Source: Planktothrix sp. FACHB-1365 (GTDB lineage: Bacteria > Cyanobacteriota > Cyanobacteriia > Cyanobacteriales > Microcoleaceae). From it: DNA of 64,000 nt. Positions 1-7,813 of the stretch are shown piece by piece. The notes below the pieces were generated by a model. It was not told where the DNA came from. It saw only the letters and a list, made by a program, of their open reading frames with translations, and ran no database searches. The position numbers were made by a program, and so were the translations under genes. The stretch is taken from assembly GCF_014697575.1 (NCBI RefSeq), contig NZ_JACJSC010000023.1, forward strand, positions 42,446 through 106,445, written 5' to 3'. Positions within the stretch are counted from its first letter, which is position 1; every line of letters begins with the position of its first letter.

Positions 1-964
1 GGCAGCAATTACAAAGTTTTGTGCTAGGGAAAAATCTATCAACTTCAACCAACTTTCCCCCTTCTCTTTCCAGTTTGTAGCTCAAGAAATTAATTAGCAT
101 TCCAAAACCTGCATCTAATACAGATTTTGCCAATTTGGTACGAGCTAACCCTTTGATACAAAGGTTTTCTACTACAATGACTTGGTTCTCATCAACTAAC
201 TTTCGAGAGAGTTTATGGAGGAAGTCAACTCTTGTATTCGCTATTTTCTCATGAACCTTAGCAACTCTTTTGACTTGCTTCTTCCGGTTGTTAGAGCCTT
301 TTGTTTTTCGAGATAAAACCCGTTGTTTCCATTTTAATCGCTTGGCATATTTTCTCGTGGGTTTAATTGGGTCAACCTTGGTACAAGTTTCACCATCAAA
401 CACTGTCACCAGACTTTTTAACCCTAAATCGATTCCTGAAATTTTTCCGGTTTTATTGGGAATTAAATTATTGGTTTCAAATAAAATAGCAGCAAAATAT
501 TTATCTGTAATGGTTTTGGAAACCGTAACAGATTTTATTTTGTCGCCAATTATTTTTGGGAACTTGGCTTTAACAATCCCTAATTTGGGAAGTTTTAAAC
601 CGTTCCCTTTAATTGAACAACTTTCAGGATAACGAATGGATTGTTTTTTATGTTTGCTTTTGAATTGAGGAAATCTAGCTCTTTTTTGGAAGAAGTTCTT
701 AAAAGCTGACTCTAAATTCTTTAAAGATTGTTGTAATGTCGCAGCAGTAGCCTCTTGCAAAAACAAGTAATCAGGTAACTTTTTGAGTTGGGTTAAATCC
801 TTAGCCATGTCGCAATAACTCAACCCTTTTCCTGTTTCTTTGTACTGATTATTGGTTTTTTCCAAGTAATGATTCCAAACGAACCTGCAACAGCCAAAGT
901 TTTTAACCAAAGCTGTTTCCTGTTCTTTGTTTGGGTATATCCTAACTCGGAGAACGTCTAACAT
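1..964 (-). CDS. tnpB: TnpB (IS200/IS605-type accessory nuclease), 3' end beyond the window
   Basis: TnpB is the RNA-guided RuvC nuclease carried by IS200/IS605 and IS1341-type elements. I translated the minus strand from an ATG at 962-964 and the frame stays open for 321 codons to the window edge. The N-terminus (MLDVLRVRIYP, then GCCRFVWN) matches the OrfB helix-turn-helix region. RuvC-I is GIDLG with Asp near residue 179, RuvC-II is VVENL with Glu near 266, and the first CxxC of the zinc ribbon lies at residues 318-321. The second zinc pair and the third catalytic Asp are off-window. No tnpA is visible. The ORF track's plus-strand reading at 270-632 is an antisense shadow. Identification is firm; whether the gene is intact cannot be judged here. 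Confidence 0.9.
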   Translation of the reverse strand, partial: MLDVLRVRIYPNKEQETALVKNFGCCRFVWNHYLEKTNNQYKETGKGLSYCDMAKDLTQLKKLPDYLFLQEATAATLQQSLKNLESAFKNFFQKRARFPQFKSKHKKQSIRYPESCSIKGNGLKLPKLGIVKAKFPKIIGDKIKSVTVSKTITDKYFAAILFETNNLIPNKTGKISGIDLGLKSLVTVFDGETCTKVDPIKPTRKYAKRLKWKQRVLSRKTKGSNNRKKQVKRVAKVHEKIANTRVDFLHKLSRKLVDENQVIVVENLCIKGLARTKLAKSVLDAGFGMLINFLSYKLEREGGKLVEVDRFFPSTKLCNCC

Positions 965-1319
965 TGCCGCTACATATTGTTTTTGAAAACCTTCTAGTAT
1001 TATAATATTTTTGTCGCTAGTTGTGGGGGTGTCACTGTTCAGCAATTAAAAAAATATGTTGAACAATAGGCAGCTCCAAAAAATTAAATTGTATTCGCTA
1101 CCGCTCATGTTTTTTAAATGTCCCGTGATTCATCTCGGACACTAAAGCCTAACGGCTGTGGCGGGAGTCCTCTCACGACATTTAAGATAGGGGGGAGATT
1201 AACTTAATTTTTGCCAAGCTACCGAGTTAAAAGGATGTTTCACTTTTTAACGGTCTGTCAGCGCTGTAAGCACTCGCTCAGGGCTTATCAGCGCGGGTAA
1301 TAACCCTCACTGCTGTATT
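965..1319. other. Gene-free stretch upstream of tnpB with IS-like structured DNA
   Basis: This 355-bp gap separates tnpB (minus) from the zinc-finger ORF (plus). It holds a short inverted repeat, TGTTCA (1036-1041) with TGAACA (1060-1065), and the large nested stem-loop listed separately at 1114-1185. It probably contains the left end of the tnpB element. The rest has no convincing ORF. A small GGGT-AATA-ACCC hairpin lies at about 1297-1308, just before the next gene. Confidence 0.5.
1114..1185. repeat. Nested stem-loop, possible IS end or structured RNA
   Basis: The outer arms TTAAATGTC (1114-1122) and GACATTTAA (1177-1185) are exact complements. After a 2-nt bulge the stem continues with GTGA pairing TCAC (1173-1176). 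Inside, GGAC (1137-1140) pairs with GTCC (1167-1170), and AGCC (1146-1149) with GGCT (1154-1157). This multi-level structure is typical of transposon ends or of omega-RNA-type scaffolds, but it lies upstream of tnpB rather than at its 3' end. Confidence 0.6.
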
Positions 1320-1721
1320 ATGCCAAAACGAAAGAGGACATTTCCCTGTGGCCATAAAGGATATGGGAAACTTTGTCATCGTTGTAATCAACAAGAAGTG
1401 ACACAAGATTCCCACAGTCAGGCTATGGAGGACAAACGAACTAAAAAACTAGAATGGGAAGCCTCCTTTGCTCAGGATATTATTGACCTGAGAGGCTTAC
1501 CGGATTATGTCGTGATTAAAGCCAGGGCCATTATTGCTGGCTTAAATGACCAGAAAAGTTATCGAGACTTTGGGGGGAAGCGACTTCGCCATAATCGGTT
1601 TATTATCAGTATTCCCGTAACGCGGAATTATCGAATGCTTTGTCAAGATAGTGGTACTTTCCTCGTTCCCCAGAAAGTTCTTTCCCATGAAGATTACAAC
1701 GTTTGTAAACCGGGAGATTAA
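1320..1721 (+). CDS. Small zinc-finger protein with RelE/ParE-like C-terminus
   Basis: A 133-residue protein of unknown function. The N-terminus has a compact Cys/His cluster (CGHKGYGKLCHRC, residues 10-22) that looks like a zinc-binding knuckle. A charged helix follows, and then a C-terminal half with the pattern seen in RelE/ParE toxins (GGKRLRHNR, then ISIPVTRNYRML). I infer a metal-binding protein with a toxin-like fold; catalysis is not shown. I recall similar zinc-finger proteins as common cyanobacterial hypotheticals. No partner antitoxin is adjacent and the Shine-Dalgarno is weak. Confidence 0.6.
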   Translation: MPKRKRTFPCGHKGYGKLCHRCNQQEVTQDSHSQAMEDKRTKKLEWEASFAQDIIDLRGLPDYVVIKARAIIAGLNDQKSYRDFGGKRLRHNRFIISIPVTRNYRMLCQDSGTFLVPQKVLSHEDYNVCKPGD

Positions 1722-1791
1722 ATCGCTAAAATCCTAACCCGTTGATTGTTTTCCTTGATAACAAAACTTAACTTTTGATTGAGAAACATCC

Positions 1792-2967
1792 ATGCAAATT
1801 TATCTCGACTATAGTGCAACCACTCCTCCCCATGCTGAAGTAATTACCCTAATGCAAAGGGTGATGGCTCAACAGTGGGGAAATCCTTCTAGTCTTCATG
1901 AGTGGGGTCAAAGAGCCGCAACGATTTTAGAACGATCTCGAATACAAGTGGCTCATCTGATTAATGCTCCACCGGAATCAATTATTTTTACTTCCGGGGG
2001 AACAGAAGCGGACAATTTAGCTATTTTAGGGGTAGCCCGTCAATATTCTCAACCCCAACATTTGATTATTTCTGCGGTGGAACATTCAGCTATTGCGGAA
2101 CCCGTGCGAATGCTGGAACACTGGGGATGGGAAGTCACCCGATTACCCGTAGACTGTCGCGGACGCATTCACCCGTTGGACTTACAAGCCGCTATTCAAC
2201 CGAATACGGTGTTAGTGTCGGTTATTTATGGTCAAAGTGAAGTAGGAACACTGCAACCGATTGAAATCTTAGGTAAAATAGCCCATTCCCAGGGGATTTT
2301 ATTCCATACCGACGCGGTACAGGTAGCCGGACGTTTACCCTTAGATGTCCAGCAGTTACCTGTTGATTTATTATCCCTATCCAGTCATAAATTGTATGGC
2401 CCCCAAGGAGCCGGAGCCTTATATGTTCGGGATACAGTGACGTTAACGCCGTTGTTAGGTGGAGGCGGACAGGAATTTCAATTGCGTTCAGGGACGCAGG
2501 GGGTTCCCACTATTGCAGGATTTGGGTTAGCCTGCGAATTAGCCGCCCAGGAAATGGCCACGGAAACCCCTCGGTTAATGGGATTACGAGATCGCTTATT
2601 TGACTTATTGGCTGATGTGCCCTATTTATTACCCACAGGCGATCGCTTAAATCGTTTACCCCATCACGTCAGTTTCTCTGTTATTCCCCCAAAACATATT
2701 AATCCTGCAACCCTAACCGGAAAAACCCTGGTTCGTCAACTGAATTTAGCCGGAATTGGGATTAGTGCAGGTTCGGCTTGTAGCAGTGGTAAACTCAGTC
2801 CCAGTCCGATTTTATTAGCGATGGGATATGACGAAACGACGGCTTTAGGGGGAATTCGGTTTACCTTGGGACGGGATACCACCGAAGCAGATATTGATTG
2901 GACAGCAATGGTTCTCAAACAAGTCCTCAACCGTTTAATTCCCTGTGTCGCATTAGCACGATGTTAG
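1792..2967 (+). CDS. Cysteine desulfurase (NifS/IscS family)
   Basis: A PLP enzyme that takes sulfur from cysteine, forming a persulfide used for Fe-S cluster assembly or thio-modification. It is full length at 391 residues. It has the class V aminotransferase signature with PLP lysine Lys200 in SSHKLYGPQG, Asp174/Gln177 for PLP binding, His98 (AVEH), and the catalytic Cys330 in a group I loop (SAGSACSSGK). The gene stands alone, not in an isc/suf/nif operon, so which pathway it feeds is not shown. MiaB, an Fe-S enzyme, is encoded 13 kb away. Confidence 0.93.
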   Translation: MQIYLDYSATTPPHAEVITLMQRVMAQQWGNPSSLHEWGQRAATILERSRIQVAHLINAPPESIIFTSGGTEADNLAILGVARQYSQPQHLIISAVEHSAIAEPVRMLEHWGWEVTRLPVDCRGRIHPLDLQAAIQPNTVLVSVIYGQSEVGTLQPIEILGKIAHSQGILFHTDAVQVAGRLPLDVQQLPVDLLSLSSHKLYGPQGAGALYVRDTVTLTPLLGGGGQEFQLRSGTQGVPTIAGFGLACELAAQEMATETPRLMGLRDRLFDLLADVPYLLPTGDRLNRLPHHVSFSVIPPKHINPATLTGKTLVRQLNLAGIGISAGSACSSGKLSPSPILLAMGYDETTALGGIRFTLGRDTTEADIDWTAMVLKQVLNRLIPCVALARC

Positions 2968-3003
2968 GAGACTTCTACATAGCCTGAAGATCTCCCCTAA
3001 CCT

Positions 3004-3039
3004 CCCTGTAGAGACGTTGCATGCAACGTCTCTACAGGG
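3004..3039. repeat. Perfect 36-bp palindrome
   Basis: Two 18-bp arms meet at GCATGC: CCCTGTAGAGACGTTGCA is followed directly by its exact complement. It lies between the desulfurase stop and the DUF1995 start and could fold as a cruciform or act as a terminator-like hairpin, though no T-tract follows. The GTAGAGACGTTGCATGCAAC core is, from memory, a common dispersed cyanobacterial palindrome. A weaker C-rich/G-rich inverted repeat follows at about 3060-3088. Confidence 0.85.
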
Positions 3040-3136
3040 GAGAACTGGAAGTTCCAAGTCCCCCTTAAAAAGGGAGATTTAGGGGGATCAAACCCATTTT
3101 TTTAAACCCTAGTTAATCATTAGTTCATTTAAAATT

Positions 3137-3880
3137 ATGTCGGAATTACCTAACAGTTTAGAAGAAGCAATTGAACAAGCTAAACAAGCAACAAAAGCGG
3201 CATTAGCTGATGGTTGTAAATTAATTCAAGTTGAATTAGTGTTTCCAGAAATTGAACTACAAGCTCAATCTATTGCTCAAGAATTTATTCCGGCGATAGA
3301 AGAACCGAATCATCAATTAGTAGTATTGTTCCCCGATACTGGTGCCGCAGCCTTAGCTCGTCGGGACTGGGGAAAAACCTCTTTTCGGGTGACAGATTTA
3401 GGAACATCCCGTTCTCCGGTTGAAACCCGCTTAGAACCCGAAGATCAGCAGTTTTTAGTCGTATCTCCGTCTGCGGTGGAAGTGGCACAGGTGGAAAAAT
3501 TGTCCCAATTAGCCGGAAATCGCCCCGTAATTTTACTGAATCCAAAGCTTGAAGATATTGCTATTATAGGAATAGGATATGCTGCTCGTCAGTTACGCGA
3601 ACGGTTTATCAAGACCATTGAGTCTTGCTATTACCTCAAAGCCTTAGAAGGTGCTGCGCTCAGACGTTGTTATCCTTCAATGTGGGAAGTTTGGTTAGAA
3701 ATTGATGGGCAGTACCAGTTGATCACTGAGCAGCCGACAAAACCCGTCGGCGATGAACTGGATTTAATTCTGGCACAGGTGACTCAAGAAAGTGATGAGT
3801 CAGTGGCACAACCTGTCCAACGGCCCAAAAAAGGTGTTTTGTCTGGACTTCAGAATTTTATTCGCGCCTTAAGCCGATGA
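3137..3880 (+). CDS. DUF1995 family protein (LPA3-like)
   Basis: A 247-residue protein matching the DUF1995 family, whose plant member LPA3 helps photosystem II accumulate in chloroplasts. It begins with the amphipathic segment SLEEAIEQAKQATKAAL and the conserved GCKLIQVELVFPE block. A Rossmann-like core (LVVLFPDTGAAALA, VVSPSAVEVAQVE, RPVILLNPKLED) follows, then CYYLKALEGAALRRCYPSMWEVW. The last ~35 residues are a basic, low-complexity tail. There is no signal peptide or membrane segment. A role in photosystem assembly is inferred from the family only. Confidence 0.8.
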   Translation: MSELPNSLEEAIEQAKQATKAALADGCKLIQVELVFPEIELQAQSIAQEFIPAIEEPNHQLVVLFPDTGAAALARRDWGKTSFRVTDLGTSRSPVETRLEPEDQQFLVVSPSAVEVAQVEKLSQLAGNRPVILLNPKLEDIAIIGIGYAARQLRERFIKTIESCYYLKALEGAALRRCYPSMWEVWLEIDGQYQLITEQPTKPVGDELDLILAQVTQESDESVAQPVQRPKKGVLSGLQNFIRALSR

Positions 3881-3925
3881 GTCCTGTTCCTACGAACACC
3901 CTCTAACGTGTGCAAGTGAATCAAA

Positions 3926-4681
3926 ATGCTGACTCGACGCATTGTTATTGGTGACGTACATGGGCATTATGACGGGCTAATGACCCTTTTAGGGCGTATT
4001 GCTCCGGGTGCAAATGATCAAGTGTATTTTTTGGGGGATTTAATTGATCGTGGCCCCAAAAGTGCCCAGGTAGTTGAATTCGTTAAAAATAGCCCGTATC
4101 ATTGTTTAAGGGGCAACCATGAACAATTGATGTTAAATGCTCTCCCGGAGGAGGGGAAAAATCCTCAAGCTTGGCAAGCATGGTTGTACAGTGGCGGTAT
4201 GACGACCATTACCAGTTATCAAGATTTAGGGATTATTCCCAGAGATCATATTCACTGGATGGCGTCTTTACCTTTATATTTCGATTTAGGGGATGTTTGG
4301 TTGGTTCATGCGGGTGTTCATCCCCAAATGACCATTAAAGAACAAAATGAAGCGGAATTTTGTTGGATACGGCGAGAATTTCATAATATCCCTAAACCCT
4401 ATTTTGCCAATAAATTAATTATTATCGGTCATACCATTACGTTTACTTTTGATGGCATTGAACCGGGACAATTAGTTCAAGGTCAGGGGTGGTTAGGAAT
4501 TGATACGGGGGTTTACCATGCCAGAAGTGGCTGGTTAACCGGATTTGATATTACGAATAAAAAAGTGTATCAGGTGAATGTTCTGCATAATAATCAAATT
4601 CGGATTTTATCTTTAAATCGGGCTGTTGTCCATTTGAAACCGCCTTCTTTATTAGCTAGATTGAGTTATGTTAGACCTTAA
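3926..4681 (+). CDS. PPP-family Ser/Thr phosphatase or ApaH-like metallophosphoesterase
   Basis: A 251-residue calcineurin-like phosphoesterase. The bimetal ligands are visible: GDVHGH (Asp10, His12), GDLIDRG (Asp38), RGNHE (Asn64, His65), HAGVHP and the late IIGHT. These motifs fit both bacterial PPP protein phosphatases (PrpA type) and ApaH-type dinucleotide tetraphosphatases, and sequence alone does not separate them here. The window encodes three zinc-ribbon Ser/Thr kinases, so a protein phosphatase role is attractive, but the genes are not linked. Confidence 0.85.
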   Translation: MLTRRIVIGDVHGHYDGLMTLLGRIAPGANDQVYFLGDLIDRGPKSAQVVEFVKNSPYHCLRGNHEQLMLNALPEEGKNPQAWQAWLYSGGMTTITSYQDLGIIPRDHIHWMASLPLYFDLGDVWLVHAGVHPQMTIKEQNEAEFCWIRREFHNIPKPYFANKLIIIGHTITFTFDGIEPGQLVQGQGWLGIDTGVYHARSGWLTGFDITNKKVYQVNVLHNNQIRILSLNRAVVHLKPPSLLARLSYVRP

Positions 4682-4683
4682 AT

Positions 4684-4723
4684 CAGTTATCAGTTATCAA
4701 GTATCCGCATTATCAGTTATCAG
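4684..4723. repeat. Short tandem repeats of an ATCAGTT heptamer
   Basis: Two clusters of two ATCAGTT-type units lie between the convergent phosphatase and hydrolase genes. They belong to the heptanucleotide tandem repeats common in filamentous cyanobacteria. No function is apparent. Confidence 0.6.
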
Positions 4724-4772
4724 TTTAAGATAGATTAAAATTCGTGAAATCCTCTTAAATCCGTGGTTCCCA

Positions 4773-5609
4773 TTACCTCTGATATTGAACGATGCGATCG
4801 CTTTCTTCAGATACAGAATAAGCCTGAATAATCGCATATAAATCAACATCATTTTCTAATAAACAAGCATGACCGCTATCGGGTAAAACCACCATTTGAG
4901 AATGGGGTAAGGTTTTCGTTAAATATTGGGCTTCTAAAACAGAAGGTAATAATCGATCCGCACCACTCGCAATGACTAAAACAGGAATATCAATTTCTCG
5001 AAGATGGGCTTCATTCGGTTTAAACGCTTGCAATAATTCTAATCGCCAAGCTGAAATTTGTTGAGGTAATGAATTCATAGCTGTTAATAAGGCTTGACGT
5101 TCCGATGTTTCAATGCGTCCTAAAGAAGCTAAAAAGGGCAGTAAACCCATCACCGAACTCGGATAAAACCAATCAGGAAGCCATTGAGTTAAATAGGAAC
5201 CCCATCTTAACCAAGGTCGTTGTTTAAAAGATGAAGCGGGATTAACTAAAATTAAACGACTAAACCATTGAGGAGCTACAATAGCAACTAATAAAGCTAA
5301 ACACCCCCCAAAGGATTCTCCACATAAATAAATCTCACGTTTAGGATTAGCTTTACGTTCCGCATCAATTAAATCAATGGTTTTTGAAGCTAAAGTTTCC
5401 CAGTCAGATTGATCCGTTTTAGGAATGGTTAAACACCGAATTTCAAACGCATCCATCAACCGGGGAATTTGAACAGTAAATAGTTTCCCTGTCCCATCCA
5501 TTCCCGGTAAAAACAAAAATAATGGTAAATCGGGTCTAGGGGAAGTTGGTCGAAGAAAATGCAGGGTGTTTTCAGCAACTCTGGATGGTGTTAAGGAAGA
5601 AACAGTCAT
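4773..5609 (-). CDS. Alpha/beta hydrolase resembling the esterase half of phytyl ester synthases
   Basis: A 278-residue alpha/beta hydrolase. The catalytic triad is visible: Ser in GESFGG, Asp in SGADRLLPS and His in DSGHACLLE. The oxyanion strand LFLPGMDGTG, the ECRCLTIP-like segment (RCLTIPKTDQSDW) and LILVNPASSF resemble the hydrolase half of plant PES1/2 and of the Synechocystis homologue, which esterify phytol or plastoquinol. The LPLAT acyltransferase half is absent. It lies downstream of plsX-fabH-fabD on the same strand, 153 bp after fabD, consistent with a lipid role. Substrate is inferred; a general esterase cannot be excluded. Confidence 0.75.
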   Translation of the reverse strand: MTVSSLTPSRVAENTLHFLRPTSPRPDLPLFLFLPGMDGTGKLFTVQIPRLMDAFEIRCLTIPKTDQSDWETLASKTIDLIDAERKANPKREIYLCGESFGGCLALLVAIVAPQWFSRLILVNPASSFKQRPWLRWGSYLTQWLPDWFYPSSVMGLLPFLASLGRIETSERQALLTAMNSLPQQISAWRLELLQAFKPNEAHLREIDIPVLVIASGADRLLPSVLEAQYLTKTLPHSQMVVLPDSGHACLLENDVDLYAIIQAYSVSEESDRIVQYQR

Positions 5610-5638
5610 AATTTAGGTGTCAGATGTATGGAGCGTGG

Positions 5639-5658
5639 AGCGGGCGTCCCCGCCCGCT
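5639..5658. repeat. GC-rich hairpin between fabD and the hydrolase
   Basis: AGCGGGCG (5639-5646) and CGCCCGCT (5651-5658) form a perfect 8-bp stem with a TCCC loop. A second repeat-rich segment follows at about 5694-5745. The hairpin could attenuate read-through from fabD into the hydrolase. There is no T-tract. Confidence 0.6.
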
Positions 5659-5762
5659 AACAGTATGTTAAGGTTAGGTTTCAGTCAGTCAGTAGAGACC
5701 TGCCTTGGCGAAGCCATGCCGTAAGGCTTTTGGCACGTCTGGACATAGTAAACAGTCAACCA

Positions 5763-6623
5763 TTAACTTATATTTTGCGACACAATTTCAGGACAAGTCC
5801 GCTTCATTAAACCCGTGAGAACGTTTCCGGGGCCAATTTCCACCACTTGTTGAACTTCTAATGCTGATAATTGTAAACAAATTTCTCGCCATCGGACAGA
5901 ACCTGTCATTTGTTGAGTTAGGCGTTGTTTTAACAAAGTTGCATCCGTTGTGGGGGTCGGGTCAACATTGGATAAGACGGGAACTTGTGCATTGTTAAAG
6001 GGAATTTCATCTAAAATTCGTTGAAATTCTGTAGCTGCTTCCGCCATTAAGGGAGAATGGAATGCACCGGAAACATTTAATTTAACGGCTCGTTTTACTT
6101 TAATATTTGCTAACACTTGATCAACGGCTTCCGGGGTTCCTGAAATCACAACTTGTGCGGCACTATTATCATTCGCCAAAACAACATTGTCTGTTTGTTG
6201 AATTTGTTCTTGTAACTGTTCGGAGTTAAACCCAATTAACGCCGCCATTTGTCCGCCATCTGCACTATCCATTAATTCAGCCCGACGTTTAACTAACGTT
6301 AAACCTGTTTCAAAATCAAAGACTCCAGCCGCATATAAAGCCACATATTCTCCTAAACTATGACCCGCCACATAATCAGGAGATTGACCTTCTTGTTTTA
6401 AGCGATCCACCAGTAAAGTTTCAACCACATATAAGCAGGGTTGGGTGTACAAAGTTTTAGAAATTTTATCTTCTGGATGGTTACAAATTTCAGGAACAGA
6501 CCACCCCAGAATATTTTCTGCTAATTCTAATTGTGCTTTAAGTTCAGATTGTTCAAATAAATCTGCTCCCATGCCAATTTTTTGCGAACCCTGACCCGGA
6601 AAAATCCATGCTGTTTTTGTCAT
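5763..6623 (-). CDS. fabD: Malonyl-CoA:ACP transacylase
   Basis: FabD loads malonate from malonyl-CoA onto acyl carrier protein for fatty acid elongation in the cytosol. At 286 residues it is of normal length. GQGSQ lies at residues 10-14, the nucleophile is Ser89 in GHSLGEY and the catalytic His189 sits in SGAFHS. The C-terminal VEIGPGNVLTGLMKR is the usual FabD ending. It is third in plsX-fabH-fabD, 72 bp after fabH, and the spacer contains a strong hairpin (6667-6685) that may tune its expression. Confidence 0.95.
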   Translation of the reverse strand: MTKTAWIFPGQGSQKIGMGADLFEQSELKAQLELAENILGWSVPEICNHPEDKISKTLYTQPCLYVVETLLVDRLKQEGQSPDYVAGHSLGEYVALYAAGVFDFETGLTLVKRRAELMDSADGGQMAALIGFNSEQLQEQIQQTDNVVLANDNSAAQVVISGTPEAVDQVLANIKVKRAVKLNVSGAFHSPLMAEAATEFQRILDEIPFNNAQVPVLSNVDPTPTTDATLLKQRLTQQMTGSVRWREICLQLSALEVQQVVEIGPGNVLTGLMKRTCPEIVSQNIS

Positions 6624-6666
6624 TGTTATTTTTTAAAGATTAACTGTTCACTTTTACACTGATTCT

Positions 6667-6685
6667 GGGCGGGGAAACCCCGCCC
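6667..6685. repeat. GC hairpin between fabH and fabD
   Basis: GGGCGGGG, AAA loop, CCCCGCCC: a perfect 8-bp GC stem 44 bp upstream of the fabD start. It resembles a terminator or RNA processing signal but has no T-tract, so read-through is possible. Confidence 0.65.
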
Positions 6686-6695
6686 CTACAACTGA

Positions 6696-7688
6696 TTATC
6701 TTCCCCATTCAAACACGGCAGCCCCCCAGGTTAATCCGGCTCCAAAACCAGATGTAACAATGCGATCGCCGAGTTTAATTTTTCCCTCTCGAACAGCTTC
6801 ATCCAACGCTAAAGGAATAGAAGCCGCCGAAGTATTACCATATTTTGCTAAATTACTAATGACTTTTTCTGAGGGAATATTTAACCGTTCTGCGACAGCA
6901 TCTAAGATGCGTTGATTCGCTTGGTGTAGAATTAACCAATCGATTTGATCAACAGTTAAATTTGCTCTAAATAATGCTTTTTCGATAACTTCTGGAACTT
7001 TTTTCACCGCAAATCGATAGATTTCTTGACCATTCATCGTAATGGGATGATAGGTTCCTTGACCAATCGTAATTCCCGGTAATATTTCTTGCGGTTGGGG
7101 TTGATAGGATAAATTTAAAGATTGATTTTGTCGGCCATCACTTCTAATTTCAAATCCCAATAAATGCTCCTGTTCATCAGCCTGTAAAATCACCGCTCCC
7201 GCCCCATCACCAAATAAAATACAGGTTCTGCGATCTGACCAATCAACCCAACGAGATAGAACATCAGCACCAATGACAAGAACAGTTTGATAGGCCCCTG
7301 TGCGAATAAATTGGGCGGCGGTAACTAACCCAAACACAAACCCCGAACAAGCAGCAGTCATATCAAAGGCGACCGCTTTAGTTGCACCCAATTGAGCTTG
7401 AATTAAACTAGCACTCCCAAACAAATCATCAGCCGTTGATGTCGCTAAGATAATTAAATCAATGGCGGCTGGGTCAAGGTTCGCCATGGCGATGGCCTCT
7501 TGAGCCGCCGATGTTGCTAATGTACTTAACCCAGTCTGGGGATCAGCTAATCGCCGATGCTGAATTCCCGTGCGAGAAGCAATCCATTCATCGGACGTTT
7601 CGACCCGTTGAGACAGTCCGTGATTATCCAGTAAAACCGAGGGAGTCGCCGATCCGCAGCCCGTAATTGCAATGCCTGTTATTGTCAT
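6696..7688 (-). CDS. fabH: 3-oxoacyl-ACP synthase III
   Basis: FabH starts fatty acid synthesis by condensing an acyl-CoA primer, usually acetyl-CoA, with malonyl-ACP. It is 330 residues and complete. The Cys-His-Asn triad is intact: Cys114 (TAACSGFVFG), His254 (LHQANQRI) and Asn284 (KYGNTSAAS). The C-terminal GFGAGLTWGAAVF is typical. It lies between plsX and fabD on the minus strand, an arrangement found in many bacteria. The ATG at 7686-7688 gives the standard MTITGIAITGCGSATP start. Confidence 0.95.
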   Translation of the reverse strand: MTITGIAITGCGSATPSVLLDNHGLSQRVETSDEWIASRTGIQHRRLADPQTGLSTLATSAAQEAIAMANLDPAAIDLIILATSTADDLFGSASLIQAQLGATKAVAFDMTAACSGFVFGLVTAAQFIRTGAYQTVLVIGADVLSRWVDWSDRRTCILFGDGAGAVILQADEQEHLLGFEIRSDGRQNQSLNLSYQPQPQEILPGITIGQGTYHPITMNGQEIYRFAVKKVPEVIEKALFRANLTVDQIDWLILHQANQRILDAVAERLNIPSEKVISNLAKYGNTSAASIPLALDEAVREGKIKLGDRIVTSGFGAGLTWGAAVFEWGR

Positions 7689-7739
7689 CTAACCTCTGTT
7701 CTTTGTCATAAGCTTGAAGAAGGCAATCAGTGACGAGGA

Positions 7740-7760
7740 AAAAGGTAAAAGGTAAAAGGT
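7740..7760. repeat. Three AAAAGGT heptamers in the plsX-fabH spacer
   Basis: Three exact AAAAGGT units are followed by a T-rich stretch (about 7781-7803) nearly complementary to them. The plsX-fabH spacer RNA could therefore fold into a long A/U hairpin. Confidence 0.6.
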
Positions 7761-7813
7761 AAAAACAAGAACATTTTGCCATTTTACTTTTTACTTTTGC
7801 CTTCAAATTGGGA

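Noticed and set aside
270..632. Plus-strand 120-codon ORF at the left edge
   Set aside because: It is antisense to tnpB, whose minus-strand frame shows all the expected motifs.
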